A stretch of 32,456 nt of DNA from Dehalococcoidia bacterium (GCA_009841045.1 VXMO01000012.1:1-32456); one strand, 5' to 3'. Positions 23,985 through 32,383 are shown, numbered from the stretch's first letter. Numbers and translations: made by a program. Notes: a model not told the origin generated them from the sequence alone.

Positions 23985-24692
23985 CTACCAACGCAGATCG
24001 GAGATAGCGGCGCGTCCGCCTTCCGGCGGCCCGTCATGGACAATGTTGCCGCTGCTCAGCTCAATGACACGATCCGCCATGCGGGAGATCTCTCTGTTGT
24101 GTGTGACCACCAGGATCGTCTTTCCGGATTCCGACTGTCGGCGCAACAGCTCAAGGATCTGGGCGCCTGTTGTGAAATCCAGCTCGCCCGTCGGCTCGTC
24201 GGCAAGAACAACAGGATTGCCGGTAGCGAGGGCACGGGCGATGGCAACACGCTGCTGCTCGCCGCCCGAGAGTTCGTGCGGGAAATGAGCGACGCGCTCG
24301 CCAAGGCCAACATCGGTCAGCACATCCACAGCGCTGGGACCGTCGCCGTTGCGCTTCTCAGCGGCATCAATCCCAAATTGCACGTTCTCACGAGCAGTGA
24401 GACCCGGAAACAGGTTGAAGCTCTGGAAAATGAAACTCACCTTTGAACGACGATAGGCAAAGAGCTGACCCTTTGATGCCCCCGTGACCTCCTGCCCATC
24501 AACGATTACGCGGCCCTCAGTGGGAGTATCCAACGCGCCAATCATGTTCAGCAGAGTTGTCTTGCCACTGCCGGATGGGCCCAGAACGACGACGAATTCG
24601 CCCTCATTGATGGTCAGGTCCACGTTTTCCAGGGCGGTGACGATGATTGCGCCAACCTCGTAGCGCTTGGCAATACCTTCCAGTTCAATCAC
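23985..24692 (-). CDS. ABC transporter ATP-binding protein, LolD/MacB type
   Basis: A nucleotide-binding subunit of 235 residues. Motifs in order: Walker A GPSGSGKTTLLN, Q-loop FIFQSFNLFPGLTARENV, signature LSGGEQQRVAIARAL, Walker B VVLADEPTGELD and the H-loop in ILVVTHNREIS. The type matches LolD/MacB/FtsE partners of FtsX-like permeases, and that permease follows 12 nt downstream. Two starts are possible. TTG 24716 follows GAGG closely. GTG 24692 has AAGGA with 7 nt spacing and gives the usual IELEGIAKRY beginning, so it was preferred. A minus-strand TAGAAT (24725-24730) with GTGACA 15 nt away is the likely promoter, so both genes form one operon. Confidence 0.93.
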   Translation of the reverse strand: MIELEGIAKRYEVGAIIVTALENVDLTINEGEFVVVLGPSGSGKTTLLNMIGALDTPTEGRVIVDGQEVTGASKGQLFAYRRSKVSFIFQSFNLFPGLTARENVQFGIDAAEKRNGDGPSAVDVLTDVGLGERVAHFPHELSGGEQQRVAIARALATGNPVVLADEPTGELDFTTGAQILELLRRQSESGKTILVVTHNREISRMADRVIELSSGNIVHDGPPEGGRAAISDLRW

Positions 24693-24770
24693 GACTGTGT
24701 CCTTACTCGTCTCCAACTTGCCTCATTCTACAATCTCGGAATGTCTGTCACCTGTACGTTTGTCCAGGAC

Positions 24771-24798
24771 TTGCATTGTGGAACGCACGTGCTATTCT
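24771..24798 (+). promoter_or_regulatory. promoter upstream of the small ORF and degV
   Basis: TTGCAT (24771-24776), a 16-nt spacer and TATTCT (24793-24798). The predicted start near 24805 leaves about 80 nt before the small ORF at 24885. The opposite strand carries the ABC operon promoter about 45 nt away. Confidence 0.5.
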
Positions 24799-24884
24799 GT
24801 ATGAAGTAGAACAACAGAGCTTACCGCGTTTGCATGCGTGCGTTGAATGACAGTAGGGGGCTCAGAGGAATACAGGGGATAGAC

Positions 24885-25052
24885 ATGACAACGACATCAA
24901 CGAGGCCACAGAACAAGCCGTCGGCGAGTAACCCCGCTTCGCGGAATCCTGCCACCCACGGTCCCGGGCGGTATCGGCGCGAGGTTCAGTGGGGCCTCAG
25001 GCAGACGCCGTCCCCGGCAGAGCGTCGGCGAGGAGTCCGCCGCGCGGCCTGA
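24885..25052 (+). CDS. small basic hypothetical protein
   Basis: A 55-codon open frame starting MTTTSTRPQNKPSASNP and ending PAERRRGVRRAA. ATG 24885 is preceded by AGGGGAT at about 5 nt, and a promoter lies 80-110 nt upstream, so expression is plausible. The first half is Ser/Thr/Pro/Asn-rich and probably disordered; the second is strongly Arg-rich, with a tryptophan in REVQWGLRQ. There is no membrane segment, signal peptide or cysteine. I do not recognise a family; nucleic-acid binding would suit the charge but is only a guess. It may also be a leader peptide for degV, which starts 118 nt later on the same strand. An in-frame ATG at 24834 lacks a ribosome-binding site. Confidence 0.45.
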   Translation: MTTTSTRPQNKPSASNPASRNPATHGPGRYRREVQWGLRQTPSPAERRRGVRRAA

Positions 25053-25095
25053 ACACCTGTTCAAGAGCTGTCATACCAACCGAATTTCACCTGCG

Positions 25096-25129
25096 TTGAC
25101 AGGGGACGGGGTTGTTGGCATTGTGCCAA
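25096..25129 (+). promoter_or_regulatory. possible degV promoter with inverted repeat
   Basis: TTGACA (25096-25101) is a consensus -35 with a weak -10 (CATTGT, 25119-25124) at 17 nt. The -10 lies inside TTGGCA-TTG-TGCCAA (25115-25129), a perfect 6-bp inverted repeat with a 3-nt centre, which would suit a repressor site. It does not match the FapR or FadR consensus as I remember them. Confidence 0.3.
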
Positions 25130-25170
25130 TAGCGTCCGAACACGCGCACGCAGACCATTCGGAGGTTGAT

Positions 25171-26037
25171 GTGACAAGCGCATCCCAGGGCACAGTGCAG
25201 ATACTGACCGACAGCACGTCAGACATCCCGCAGGAGGACGCCCGGAGCGCCGGCATCACCATCGTGCCCGCCTACGTGTTCTTTGGCGAAGAGCAGTTCC
25301 ATGATGGCGTGAGCATCGGCGGCGCGGAGTTCTATCGCCGCCTTGAAGAGAAGACCGTTGTGCCGAAAACGGCGCAGCCCTCACCGCAGGACTTTGCGGA
25401 TGCTTTTTCGAGTCTTGTTCCAAATGGTCCTGTTCTCGCCCTCACCGTCACATCCAAGTTGAGCGGCACATACAATTCCGCCCTGCTTGGACGGGACATC
25501 GTCTTGGAGAGCAACCCTGATGCGGTGATTGAAGTGGTCGATACCCTCCTCGTTGCAATGGGGCTTGGTCAATTGGTGTTGGGAGCGGCGAGACGAGCGC
25601 AGGAAGGGATGGACATTGAAGAACTGGCGGCCTGGGCGCGTGACCGGGCAAGCCGAACACAGATGTATATCGCAGTAGACACCCTTGAGTACCTTGCGCG
25701 TGGAGGCCGCATCGGCAAGGCGCAGAGCTTCCTTGGGGGGCTTTTGAGCATCAAGCCGGTTCTTGAGTTTCGGGAAGGAGAACTCCATCCGCTGGAACGC
25801 GTTCGCTCCCGCGCGAAGGCCCATGGCGTTCTGGAGACCCACCTGTATGGAGGCAACGCCGCTGAGGATGTTGCCTTCGGAACGACGACGGATCATGAAC
25901 GAGCGGCGGAGTTGGCTGAGCGAGCGAAATCGCAACTCCAGCTAGACGATATCCCGGTGTACTCTATCGGCGCTGCGGTTGGAACCTACGCAGGCCCCGG
26001 CTGCATTGGTGTTTCGTTCGTGGTGAGCGGCTCGTAG
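25171..26037 (+). CDS. DegV family fatty-acid-binding protein (FakB type)
   Basis: A 288-residue DegV protein; family members are about 280 residues. The N-terminal VQILTDSTSDIPQEDARSAGITIVP is the family opening, with the Thr/Ser of the carboxylate-binding TDSTSD. Further landmarks are KTAQPSPQDFADAF, LALTVTSKLSGTYNSALLG and VVDTLLVAMGLGQLVLGAARRA, then TLEYLARGGRIGKAQSFLGGLLSIKPVLEFREGE and the closing GAAVGTYAGPGCIGVSFV. FakB proteins hold a fatty acid while FakA phosphorylates it; fakA is at 14941-16569. GTG 25171 is fixed by GGAGG with 5 nt spacing. The frame remains open back to 25096, but that part would include the promoter. recG follows after 18 nt, so the two are probably co-transcribed. 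Confidence 0.93.
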   Translation: MTSASQGTVQILTDSTSDIPQEDARSAGITIVPAYVFFGEEQFHDGVSIGGAEFYRRLEEKTVVPKTAQPSPQDFADAFSSLVPNGPVLALTVTSKLSGTYNSALLGRDIVLESNPDAVIEVVDTLLVAMGLGQLVLGAARRAQEGMDIEELAAWARDRASRTQMYIAVDTLEYLARGGRIGKAQSFLGGLLSIKPVLEFREGELHPLERVRSRAKAHGVLETHLYGGNAAEDVAFGTTTDHERAAELAERAKSQLQLDDIPVYSIGAAVGTYAGPGCIGVSFVVSGS

Positions 26038-26055
26038 GGGTAGGACAGACTCGCC

Positions 26056-28668
26056 ATGACACAGGGCCGCTTCCCTGTCGGCCCCGGCCCCGCATCCCAA
26101 AACGAGCCGTCGTCTGCCCCTGCGGCGCAGGATGACCGCGTCGCGCGAAAAGTGGAGACAATCCGCCACGTTCTACGCCTTGAACGCGACCAGAACCATG
26201 CGAACCGCGCCGTTATCGGCGGCTTGGACGCGTTCCTCGAGAGGTGGATTGAAGACCCGGACATCAAGCGCACGTTGGATGACGCCGGCATCGGTCTGCC
26301 GTCATACGACGGGCTCCCGCCGGACAAACGAGCCGCGTGGGTGCGCGAAACACTGGATCGACTGAACACACCCACCACGACAGACAACATAGAACTGCAA
26401 CCCCCGCCGCGCATGGACGTGCCGCCGGACCCCGGTTGGGATCGGGTTCAAGAAGTCTCGACTACCCGCTCTCAAGCAGACCAACCATCTCCTGCAGAAC
26501 GGATTGCGCCGCCCAAATCGACGCGTCGTAGAGCCGCGAAAACCACCGCGAAGGTGACGCCGATAAATTCCCTCGACGACCAGTTGGATGCGCCATCCCG
26601 CATGAAAGCAGGCCTGAGAAAGCTGAGGGTTGAGACATACCGAGATGCCCTCTGGGCATTTCCGCGGCGCTACGTGCCCGTTTCACCCATCGCCCGGCTG
26701 ACCTATGGTGAACAGACGGCCATTTCCGTTCGCGTTGAGAGAGCGGGTGGAGGAAACTTCACTGCGCGTCGGCAGGTGATGCGCATAGAGGCGGCGGTCA
26801 GCGATTCTACTGGACAGGTCACGGCGGTCTGGTTCGGCAACCCGTGGGTCCTGAGGAACCTCAAGAAGGGGGCACGGCTGCTCTTGATCGGGCGGCTAGG
26901 CGAATATCGGAATCGCGCGCAATTCCACGTTGAAACGTACGAGCAGCTTCGCATTGAGGAAAGGATGGATGCCGGTGAATTGGTGCCCATCTATCCGCTT
27001 ACCAAGGGCGTGACGCAGAGCGGGATGCGGCGGCTGATCGGCCCTGCGGCGGAGCAGGCGCTGCCACTCGTACAGGAATTCTTGCCGGATGACGTCATTC
27101 GAGCAGCGAAACTGCCTGATTTGCGGCAGGCTCTCGGTCTCATCCATCACCCCTCAGATTTATCAGACGATGAACGGGCGCGTCGTCGGCTGGCATTCGA
27201 CGAACTCTTCCTTCTCCAACTCGGGCTGTTGGAGCGGCGCAGGAACCAACAGCGGGAGCTCGGCGCGCCGATTCCACGCAACAACGAGGCCGTGAGCAAT
27301 GTGTTGAGCGCCCTGCCCTTCACGTTGACGGCGGACCAGGATCGCGTGGTGGCCGAGATATTGACGGATATCGGCGGGAGCGCGCCGATGATGCGCCTCT
27401 TGCAGGGCGACGTTGGGAGCGGCAAGACCGTCGTTGCGGCACTAGCCCTCGTGACAGCCGCGGCGAACGGTTTTCAGGGCGCGTTGATGGCGCCAACAGA
27501 GGTGCTTGCGGAACAGCATTTCCGTACCCTCACTGGCGTATTCAGCCACGGCAACCGGGAGGCGAACGACGGAGGGCCCTATCGGGGCTTCAGCGGCATC
27601 CTGCCGGAAAGGCCGCTCCGCATCGCTCGCCTCACGGGCAGCATGGCGGCAGGCGCGAAGTCGCAGTTGCACGATCTCATTGCGCGGGGCGACGTGGACA
27701 TCGTTATCGGCACGCACGCCCTGATCCAGGAGGGGGTCGCGTTCGACAATCTCGGACTTGCTGTGGTGGACGAGCAGCACCGCTTCGGAGTGGAACAGCG
27801 GGCCTCGCTCCGCAACAAGGGTTTTGCCCCGCACCTGCTCGTCATGACCGCGACGCCTATTCCACGAACGCTGGCGCTTGCGATCTATGGCGATCTGGAT
27901 GTTTCAACGATCCATGAGATGCCGCCCGGAAGGCCGCCAATCAGGACTGCCATCGTCCCGCCGCATGAGCGAGAGCGTGCCTACGGATTCATCCGCAGAG
28001 AGGCGGCGGAGGGACGGCAATCGTTCATCATCTGCCCGTTGGTGGAGGAGTCCGAAGCTGTGGCCGCCAAGGCGGCGGTGGCGGAGCACGAGCGGCTTAC
28101 GCGCGAGGTCTTCCCTGATCTGAACGTTGGACTGCTTCATGGCCGGATGAGGCCGGCGGAAAAGGACCGCGTCATGGAGGAACTCCATAGCGGGGACGTT
28201 GACGTTCTTGTCTCAACGGCGGTCGTGGAGGTTGGTATCGACGTGCCAAACGCGACGGTGATGATGATTGACGGGGCAGACCGCTTCGGCCTGTCCCAGC
28301 TGCACCAGTACCGGGGTCGCGTTGGCCGCGGTACGGAGAACAGCTATTGCATCCTTGTTTCGGAGTCCGACACGGAAGAGGTCAATAAGCGGCTATCGGT
28401 GATGGAGAACACCAGCGACGGCTTCAAAGTAGCGGAGGCTGACCTTCAACTGCGCGGCCCCGGTGAGCTGCTAGGCACGCGGCAGAGCGGACTACCAGAC
28501 CTGCAGGTTGCGACATTCGCTGACCTGGCGCTCATTGAAGAGGCTCGGCGTCACGCGCTGACCGTCGCGGCGGAGGACCCGGACTTGTCGGAGGACAAGC
28601 ACGCGCCCCTGCGGGATGAGCTGCGGCGATTCTGGGAGCGGGCGAGCGACGCGCCTGAAGGCGGGTAA
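26056..28668 (+). CDS. recG: ATP-dependent DNA helicase RecG
   Basis: An 870-residue helicase that regresses stalled forks and processes branched DNA. After an N-terminal extension of about 180 residues comes the wedge/OB domain (LRVETYRDALWAFPRRYVPVSPIARL, then TAVWFGNPWVLRNLKKGARLLLIG). The helicase core has Walker A LQGDVGSGKTVVAALAL, MAPTEVLAEQHF, the DEXH box VVDEQHRFGVEQRA, MTATPIPRTLAL, VLVSTAVVEVGIDVPNAT and motif VI QLHQYRGRVGRG. The C-terminus carries the RecG end LGTRQSGLPDL. E. coli RecG has 693 residues; the extra length is the extension, seen also in some Chloroflexota and actinobacteria as I recall. ATG 26056 has AGGA about 10 nt upstream. recG next to the FakA/DegV genes is a familiar Gram-positive association. 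Confidence 0.96.
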   Translation: MTQGRFPVGPGPASQNEPSSAPAAQDDRVARKVETIRHVLRLERDQNHANRAVIGGLDAFLERWIEDPDIKRTLDDAGIGLPSYDGLPPDKRAAWVRETLDRLNTPTTTDNIELQPPPRMDVPPDPGWDRVQEVSTTRSQADQPSPAERIAPPKSTRRRAAKTTAKVTPINSLDDQLDAPSRMKAGLRKLRVETYRDALWAFPRRYVPVSPIARLTYGEQTAISVRVERAGGGNFTARRQVMRIEAAVSDSTGQVTAVWFGNPWVLRNLKKGARLLLIGRLGEYRNRAQFHVETYEQLRIEERMDAGELVPIYPLTKGVTQSGMRRLIGPAAEQALPLVQEFLPDDVIRAAKLPDLRQALGLIHHPSDLSDDERARRRLAFDELFLLQLGLLERRRNQQRELGAPIPRNNEAVSNVLSALPFTLTADQDRVVAEILTDIGGSAPMMRLLQGDVGSGKTVVAALALVTAAANGFQGALMAPTEVLAEQHFRTLTGVFSHGNREANDGGPYRGFSGILPERPLRIARLTGSMAAGAKSQLHDLIARGDVDIVIGTHALIQEGVAFDNLGLAVVDEQHRFGVEQRASLRNKGFAPHLLVMTATPIPRTLALAIYGDLDVSTIHEMPPGRPPIRTAIVPPHERERAYGFIRREAAEGRQSFIICPLVEESEAVAAKAAVAEHERLTREVFPDLNVGLLHGRMRPAEKDRVMEELHSGDVDVLVSTAVVEVGIDVPNATVMMIDGADRFGLSQLHQYRGRVGRGTENSYCILVSESDTEEVNKRLSVMENTSDGFKVAEADLQLRGPGELLGTRQSGLPDLQVATFADLALIEEARRHALTVAAEDPDLSEDKHAPLRDELRRFWERASDAPEGG

Positions 28669-28726
28669 CTGCGTTACGGCTCTCGAATAGGCGCTCATTC
28701 CCTTAGGTGGCATACTTTAAGTTCCC

Positions 28727-30391
28727 ATGATTAAGGACACCATTTCCGACATGCTCTCCGAGGCTCTGCGCCGCGCGCAGGCCGATGGCGCCTTGCCTGC
28801 CCTTGAGCATCAGGACCCCGCCGTGGAACGACCGCAGAACCAGGAACACGGCGACTATGCCTCCAGCCTGCCTCTCAAGATGGCGCGATCCGCGCGGATG
28901 TCACCGCTGGCCATCGCAGAGATCCTGCGGGAGCGCCTTCCGGAGCAGGAGGAAGTCACCTCCGTGACTGTCGCGCCACCCGGTTTCGTCAATTTCGGGC
29001 TGGATGGCCGCTGGATTATGCGGCAGGTGGGAACGATCCTCGCCGATGGAAACCGCTTCGGACATGGAACGAGCGGCGCGGGCGTCACCGCGCAGGTTGA
29101 GTTCGTCAGCGTGAATCCAACGGGCCCCGTTCACGTCGGCCATGGTCGCGGCGCGGTACAAGGCAGCGCCGTCGCGAACGTGCTGGAGGCGTCCGGCTAC
29201 ACCGTGCAGCGCGAATACTACGTCAACGACGCCGGCAGCCAGATGGACAACTTCTTTGAGTCGCTCCACGCCCGCTACCTACAGGCATTGGGCAAGGACG
29301 CGGAATTCCCGACGGAGGGCTATCACGGCGCCTACATGGTGCAGCTTGGGCAAGAGTTAGCCTCGGAGTACGGCGAGCAGTACGCCGATGGCGATGACGC
29401 CGCCCGTGAACTCGGCGAAATCGGCATGGCGCGGATGATAGATTCCATCCGCGAGGACCTCGAACGCATCGATGTCCGCTTTGACCGCTGGTTTAGCGAG
29501 CGCTCCCTGTTTGCGGACGGCACATACGAAAAGGCAATCGACGAGGTCCGCGTAAACGGCTACACGGCCGAGCGCGAGGGTGCAGTCTGGTTCACCGGCA
29601 CCGACCTTGGAGACGAGCGCGACAGCGTGCTCGTTCGCCAAACCGGCGCGCCCACGTACTTCGCCTCGGATATCGCCTACCACTATGACAAGTTCCTGGG
29701 CCGCAGCTTTGACCGCGTCATCAACGTATGGGGCGCTGACCATCAGGGGCACGTTCCACGCATGAAGGCGGTGGTCAGGGCGCTGGACGTCGACCCGGAG
29801 CGCCTGCAATTCATTCTTGTCCAGCTTGTTACTCTGAAGCGCGGCGATGAGGTCGTGCGGGTATCCAAGCGGACGGGCGACATCATCACGCTGGCAGAGG
29901 TAATCAGCGAGGTGGGCCCGGATGCCTGCCGCTATTTCTTCCTCTCCCGGTCTGCTGACTCACAGATGGATTTCGATCTCGACCTTGCAAAGAAAGAGGC
30001 GCCGGACAACCCCGTCTACTACATCCAGTACGCCTTCGCCCGCATCTCATCCATCCTCCGCAACGCGCGCGAGAACGGAATCGACCCGGATGATATGTCA
30101 CAGGAGGCGGATTTCGACGCCCTCACAGAGGAGGCGGAACTCCAACTGGCTCGCACCATGCTCCGCTTTCCGGAGGTCGTGGAGCTGTCAGCGCGCAACC
30201 TGGAACCCCATCATCTGCCGCACTATGCCTATGAACTCGCCACGGCATTTCATGATTTCTATACGAAACATCGTGTCTTGGGAGAAGAACCCCACGTGAC
30301 GCTGGCGCGGCTAAGGCTCACGCAGGCAGCGGGCACAGTGCTTCGTAACGCCTTGACGCTGATGGGAATGAGCGCGCCGGAATCCATGTAG
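28727..30391 (+). CDS. argS: arginyl-tRNA synthetase
   Basis: A 554-residue class I synthetase that charges tRNA-Arg. The N-terminal Add-1 domain (residues 1-110) contains HGDYASSLPLKMAR. The catalytic domain has SVNPTGPVHVGHGRGAVQGSAVANVL, the HIGH-type signature reading HVGH, then YYVNDAGSQMDNF, GADHQGHVPRMKA and VVRVSKRTGD in the KMSKS position. The C-terminal anticodon-binding helices include YAFARISSILRNARENG and TAFHDFYTKHRVLGEE. All expected domains are present and the length is normal. No Shine-Dalgarno site precedes ATG 28727; CATACT (28711-28716) 10 nt upstream suggests a nearly leaderless transcript. It follows recG by 58 nt, and a REP-like repeat follows its stop. Confidence 0.97.
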   Translation: MIKDTISDMLSEALRRAQADGALPALEHQDPAVERPQNQEHGDYASSLPLKMARSARMSPLAIAEILRERLPEQEEVTSVTVAPPGFVNFGLDGRWIMRQVGTILADGNRFGHGTSGAGVTAQVEFVSVNPTGPVHVGHGRGAVQGSAVANVLEASGYTVQREYYVNDAGSQMDNFFESLHARYLQALGKDAEFPTEGYHGAYMVQLGQELASEYGEQYADGDDAARELGEIGMARMIDSIREDLERIDVRFDRWFSERSLFADGTYEKAIDEVRVNGYTAEREGAVWFTGTDLGDERDSVLVRQTGAPTYFASDIAYHYDKFLGRSFDRVINVWGADHQGHVPRMKAVVRALDVDPERLQFILVQLVTLKRGDEVVRVSKRTGDIITLAEVISEVGPDACRYFFLSRSADSQMDFDLDLAKKEAPDNPVYYIQYAFARISSILRNARENGIDPDDMSQEADFDALTEEAELQLARTMLRFPEVVELSARNLEPHHLPHYAYELATAFHDFYTKHRVLGEEPHVTLARLRLTQAAGTVLRNALTLMGMSAPESM

Positions 30392-30398
30392 CCTCTTG

Positions 30399-30425
30399 CG
30401 TCATTCCCACCAAGGCGGGACTCTG
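30399..30425 (+). repeat. interspersed CGTCATTCCC repeat, copy B
   Basis: GCGTCATTCCCACCAAGGCGGGACTCT begins 8 nt after the argS stop. The arms TCCC...GGGA plus inner CC/GG can pair. It shares CGTCATTCCC, GCGGG and ACTC with copy A at 19108-19135, which lies in the opposite orientation. Confidence 0.5.
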
Positions 30426-30452
30426 GCCTACGTAACTTTGCATAACTAGGTA

Positions 30453-30494
30453 TTGACCGTGGTCGTTATGCGGTTCATTATCGTCTAGTGATAA
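30453..30494 (+). promoter_or_regulatory. promoter and small inverted repeat of the substrate-binding lipoprotein gene
   Basis: TTGACC (30453-30458), a 17-nt spacer and CATTAT (30476-30481). The predicted start near 30488 lies inside TTATC-GTCTAGT-GATAA (30478-30494), a 5-bp inverted repeat that might be an operator. A strong ribosome-binding site follows. Confidence 0.45.
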
Positions 30495-30521
30495 CGGCCG
30501 GAGATGGGAGGAGGCTGGTTT

Positions 30522-32285
30522 ATGACAAATCGCATGACATTCCTGCTGCTCGCGCTTGTGGCGGCAGCCTTCCTTGTCGTTGCGTCGGCGTGCGGTACAG
30601 CATCTGAAGATGAGGATGACACGTCGACAGACACATCCGGCGAAGATACGTCCATGGATGACGATATGGACGATGACATGTCGGAGCCGATGGCTACTCA
30701 CTCCGTCAGCGGCGTGCCGATTGACCCGGACGCGCGCTATGGTGGAACGCTGATCATCGCGACGACGTCCGAAGGCCCCACGTTCAGCAACTGGGAAGAG
30801 GCAGCCGGAAGCGCGCCGCATTACGGTCACCCGGTGGGCAACATGCTCGTCTCCAAGCAGGACTGGGGTGACAAGGAGAACTTCATCAACGGGGACTACT
30901 GGAACATCGTTCCTGACCTGGGCACGGATTGGGAGCAGGCCACGGATGGCCTGTCCTGGACCTTCAACCTGCGTGATGGCATCAACTTCTCGGATGGCGT
31001 GCAGTTCACGTGCGCGGACATCGAATGGATGTATGACACCCTCCGCACCGGTGAGGGACTGCTTCGTAACCCGCGCTCTGCGCACTTCGCAGTCTTGAAT
31101 GACGTGTCATGCGCGGACGACCTCACGGCAGTGTTCCACCTGGATCGTCCCAAGCCGTCGCTCCTGGAGGTGATTGGCCTGCCCTATCACGTGGTCAAGC
31201 CGAGCCACCTCTATGCCGAGGACACGAACAGAATGCGCGAGGAACCGCCAATCGGAACCGGGCCGTTCGTCGTGGGTGATTGGATCCCCGGCGAGAAAAT
31301 GGTCATGGAGAGCAAGGATGGCTACTGGGACGAGCCGTTCCCGTACTTGGACAGTATTGAGATTCTGATTCTCAACAACCAGGCGCAGGTTGCCGGCCTT
31401 CGCTCCGGTCGCATCCACATCGGCGGCAGCGCCGGCGGTTGGAACGGGGCGAATGCGAACACGCTGCTGCGTGAATGCGACATCTGCCAGAAGTGGGCCT
31501 CCGCCGTCCACCCCGGCATGATGTTCTCCGTCATCCCGAACTTCAATCGGGAGCCATGGAACACGCAGCCGGTCCGTGACGCAATCAGCCTCGCGATTGA
31601 CCGAAACCGCCTCATCAAGCTCGGATACAACGATTGGATCGCCCCCGGAACCGGCGGCCCATTCCTCCCCGGCAGCTACTTCGCGCTGCCTGAGGAGCGC
31701 CTGCAGGCAATCACGGGCCACGACTACAGCGATCCCGAGGCGAACAAGGAACGCGCCCGCCAGATTCTGGCAGACGCGGGCTATGAGCCGGGCGAGCTGC
31801 AGGCCACGCTGGTCTACGCTCCGTTCTACGGAGTCTATGCCCCAACAGTCCTTGAAGACCTCAACGACGTAGGCATCTCCGTCGATAGTGGTGAAACGGA
31901 AACCGGCAACTACTACACCCGCATGAACGCCGGCGACTTCGATCTGGGTGGTCACGCGGGATGGATCGGCGGGTTTGACCCGGACTTCATCCTGTACGAG
32001 TACTTCTACTCCGGTTCTGGCCGGAACTACGGGCAGTACTCAAACCCCGAGTTGGACAGGTTGATCGACGCGCAGTCCATTGAGCTTGACCCCGAGCAGA
32101 GGCGTGAATTGGCATGGCAGGCCGGTGAGATCGTCCTGCGCGACCAGGTTCGCACCATGGGCGGCTTCCAGTTGGCGATTCCGGTCTTCTCCGATCGGGT
32201 GGCCGGTGTGATGCCGACGATACCCTCACAGTCTTACGGCAACTTCTACCGCCACGCGCATACCTACCTGCTGGAGGACAACTAG
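30522..32285 (+). CDS. ABC transporter substrate-binding lipoprotein, peptide type (SBP_bac_5)
   Basis: A 587-residue extracytoplasmic solute-binding protein. The N-terminus MTNRMTFLLLALVAAAFLVV is a lipoprotein signal peptide and ASAC the lipobox, so the mature protein is anchored by its Cys. A very acidic Asp/Glu/Ser/Thr linker (about 35 residues, including DDDMDDDM) follows. The family-5 domain then starts near RYGGTLIIATTSEGPTFSN and includes LSWTFNLRDGINFSDGVQFTCADIEW, PIGTGPFVVGDWIPGEKMVMESKDGYW, QPVRDAISLAIDRNRLIKLGY and a Trp/Tyr-rich C-terminal lobe. Peptides, opines, nickel or sugars are all possible ligands. ATG 30522 has AGGAGG at 7 nt. No permease or ATPase genes follow; two hairpins and a tRNA gene do, so the transporter partners must be elsewhere or upstream-unlinked. 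Confidence 0.93.
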   Translation: MTNRMTFLLLALVAAAFLVVASACGTASEDEDDTSTDTSGEDTSMDDDMDDDMSEPMATHSVSGVPIDPDARYGGTLIIATTSEGPTFSNWEEAAGSAPHYGHPVGNMLVSKQDWGDKENFINGDYWNIVPDLGTDWEQATDGLSWTFNLRDGINFSDGVQFTCADIEWMYDTLRTGEGLLRNPRSAHFAVLNDVSCADDLTAVFHLDRPKPSLLEVIGLPYHVVKPSHLYAEDTNRMREEPPIGTGPFVVGDWIPGEKMVMESKDGYWDEPFPYLDSIEILILNNQAQVAGLRSGRIHIGGSAGGWNGANANTLLRECDICQKWASAVHPGMMFSVIPNFNREPWNTQPVRDAISLAIDRNRLIKLGYNDWIAPGTGGPFLPGSYFALPEERLQAITGHDYSDPEANKERARQILADAGYEPGELQATLVYAPFYGVYAPTVLEDLNDVGISVDSGETETGNYYTRMNAGDFDLGGHAGWIGGFDPDFILYEYFYSGSGRNYGQYSNPELDRLIDAQSIELDPEQRRELAWQAGEIVLRDQVRTMGGFQLAIPVFSDRVAGVMPTIPSQSYGNFYRHAHTYLLEDN

Positions 32286-32310
32286 CTCAAACAGACAACC
32301 TGACATGACA

Positions 32311-32328
32311 CGAGCCGTCGCAGGCTCG
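32311..32328 (+). other. hairpin after the lipoprotein gene
   Basis: CGAGCC-GTCGCA-GGCTCG is a perfect 6-bp stem with a 6-nt loop, 25 nt past the stop. No T-tract follows directly; it may protect the 3' end or act with the next hairpin. Confidence 0.35.
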
Positions 32329-32347
32329 CAGAGTGATCGAGTTGAAG

Positions 32348-32383
32348 GGGGGGCCCCCCGCGGTGGGCGCCCCGCGACTTTTT
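32348..32383 (+). terminator. GC-rich terminator of the lipoprotein gene
   Basis: CGCGG (32359-32363) pairs with CCGCG (32372-32376) and is followed by ACTTTTT, fitting an intrinsic terminator. Just before it lies the palindrome GGGGGGCCCCCC (32348-32359), which can compete for pairing. Confidence 0.6.

Noticed and set aside
32348-32359. GGGGGGCCCCCC as a protein-binding site
   Set aside because: It merges with the terminator hairpin and homopolymer runs are error-prone; no evidence for binding.
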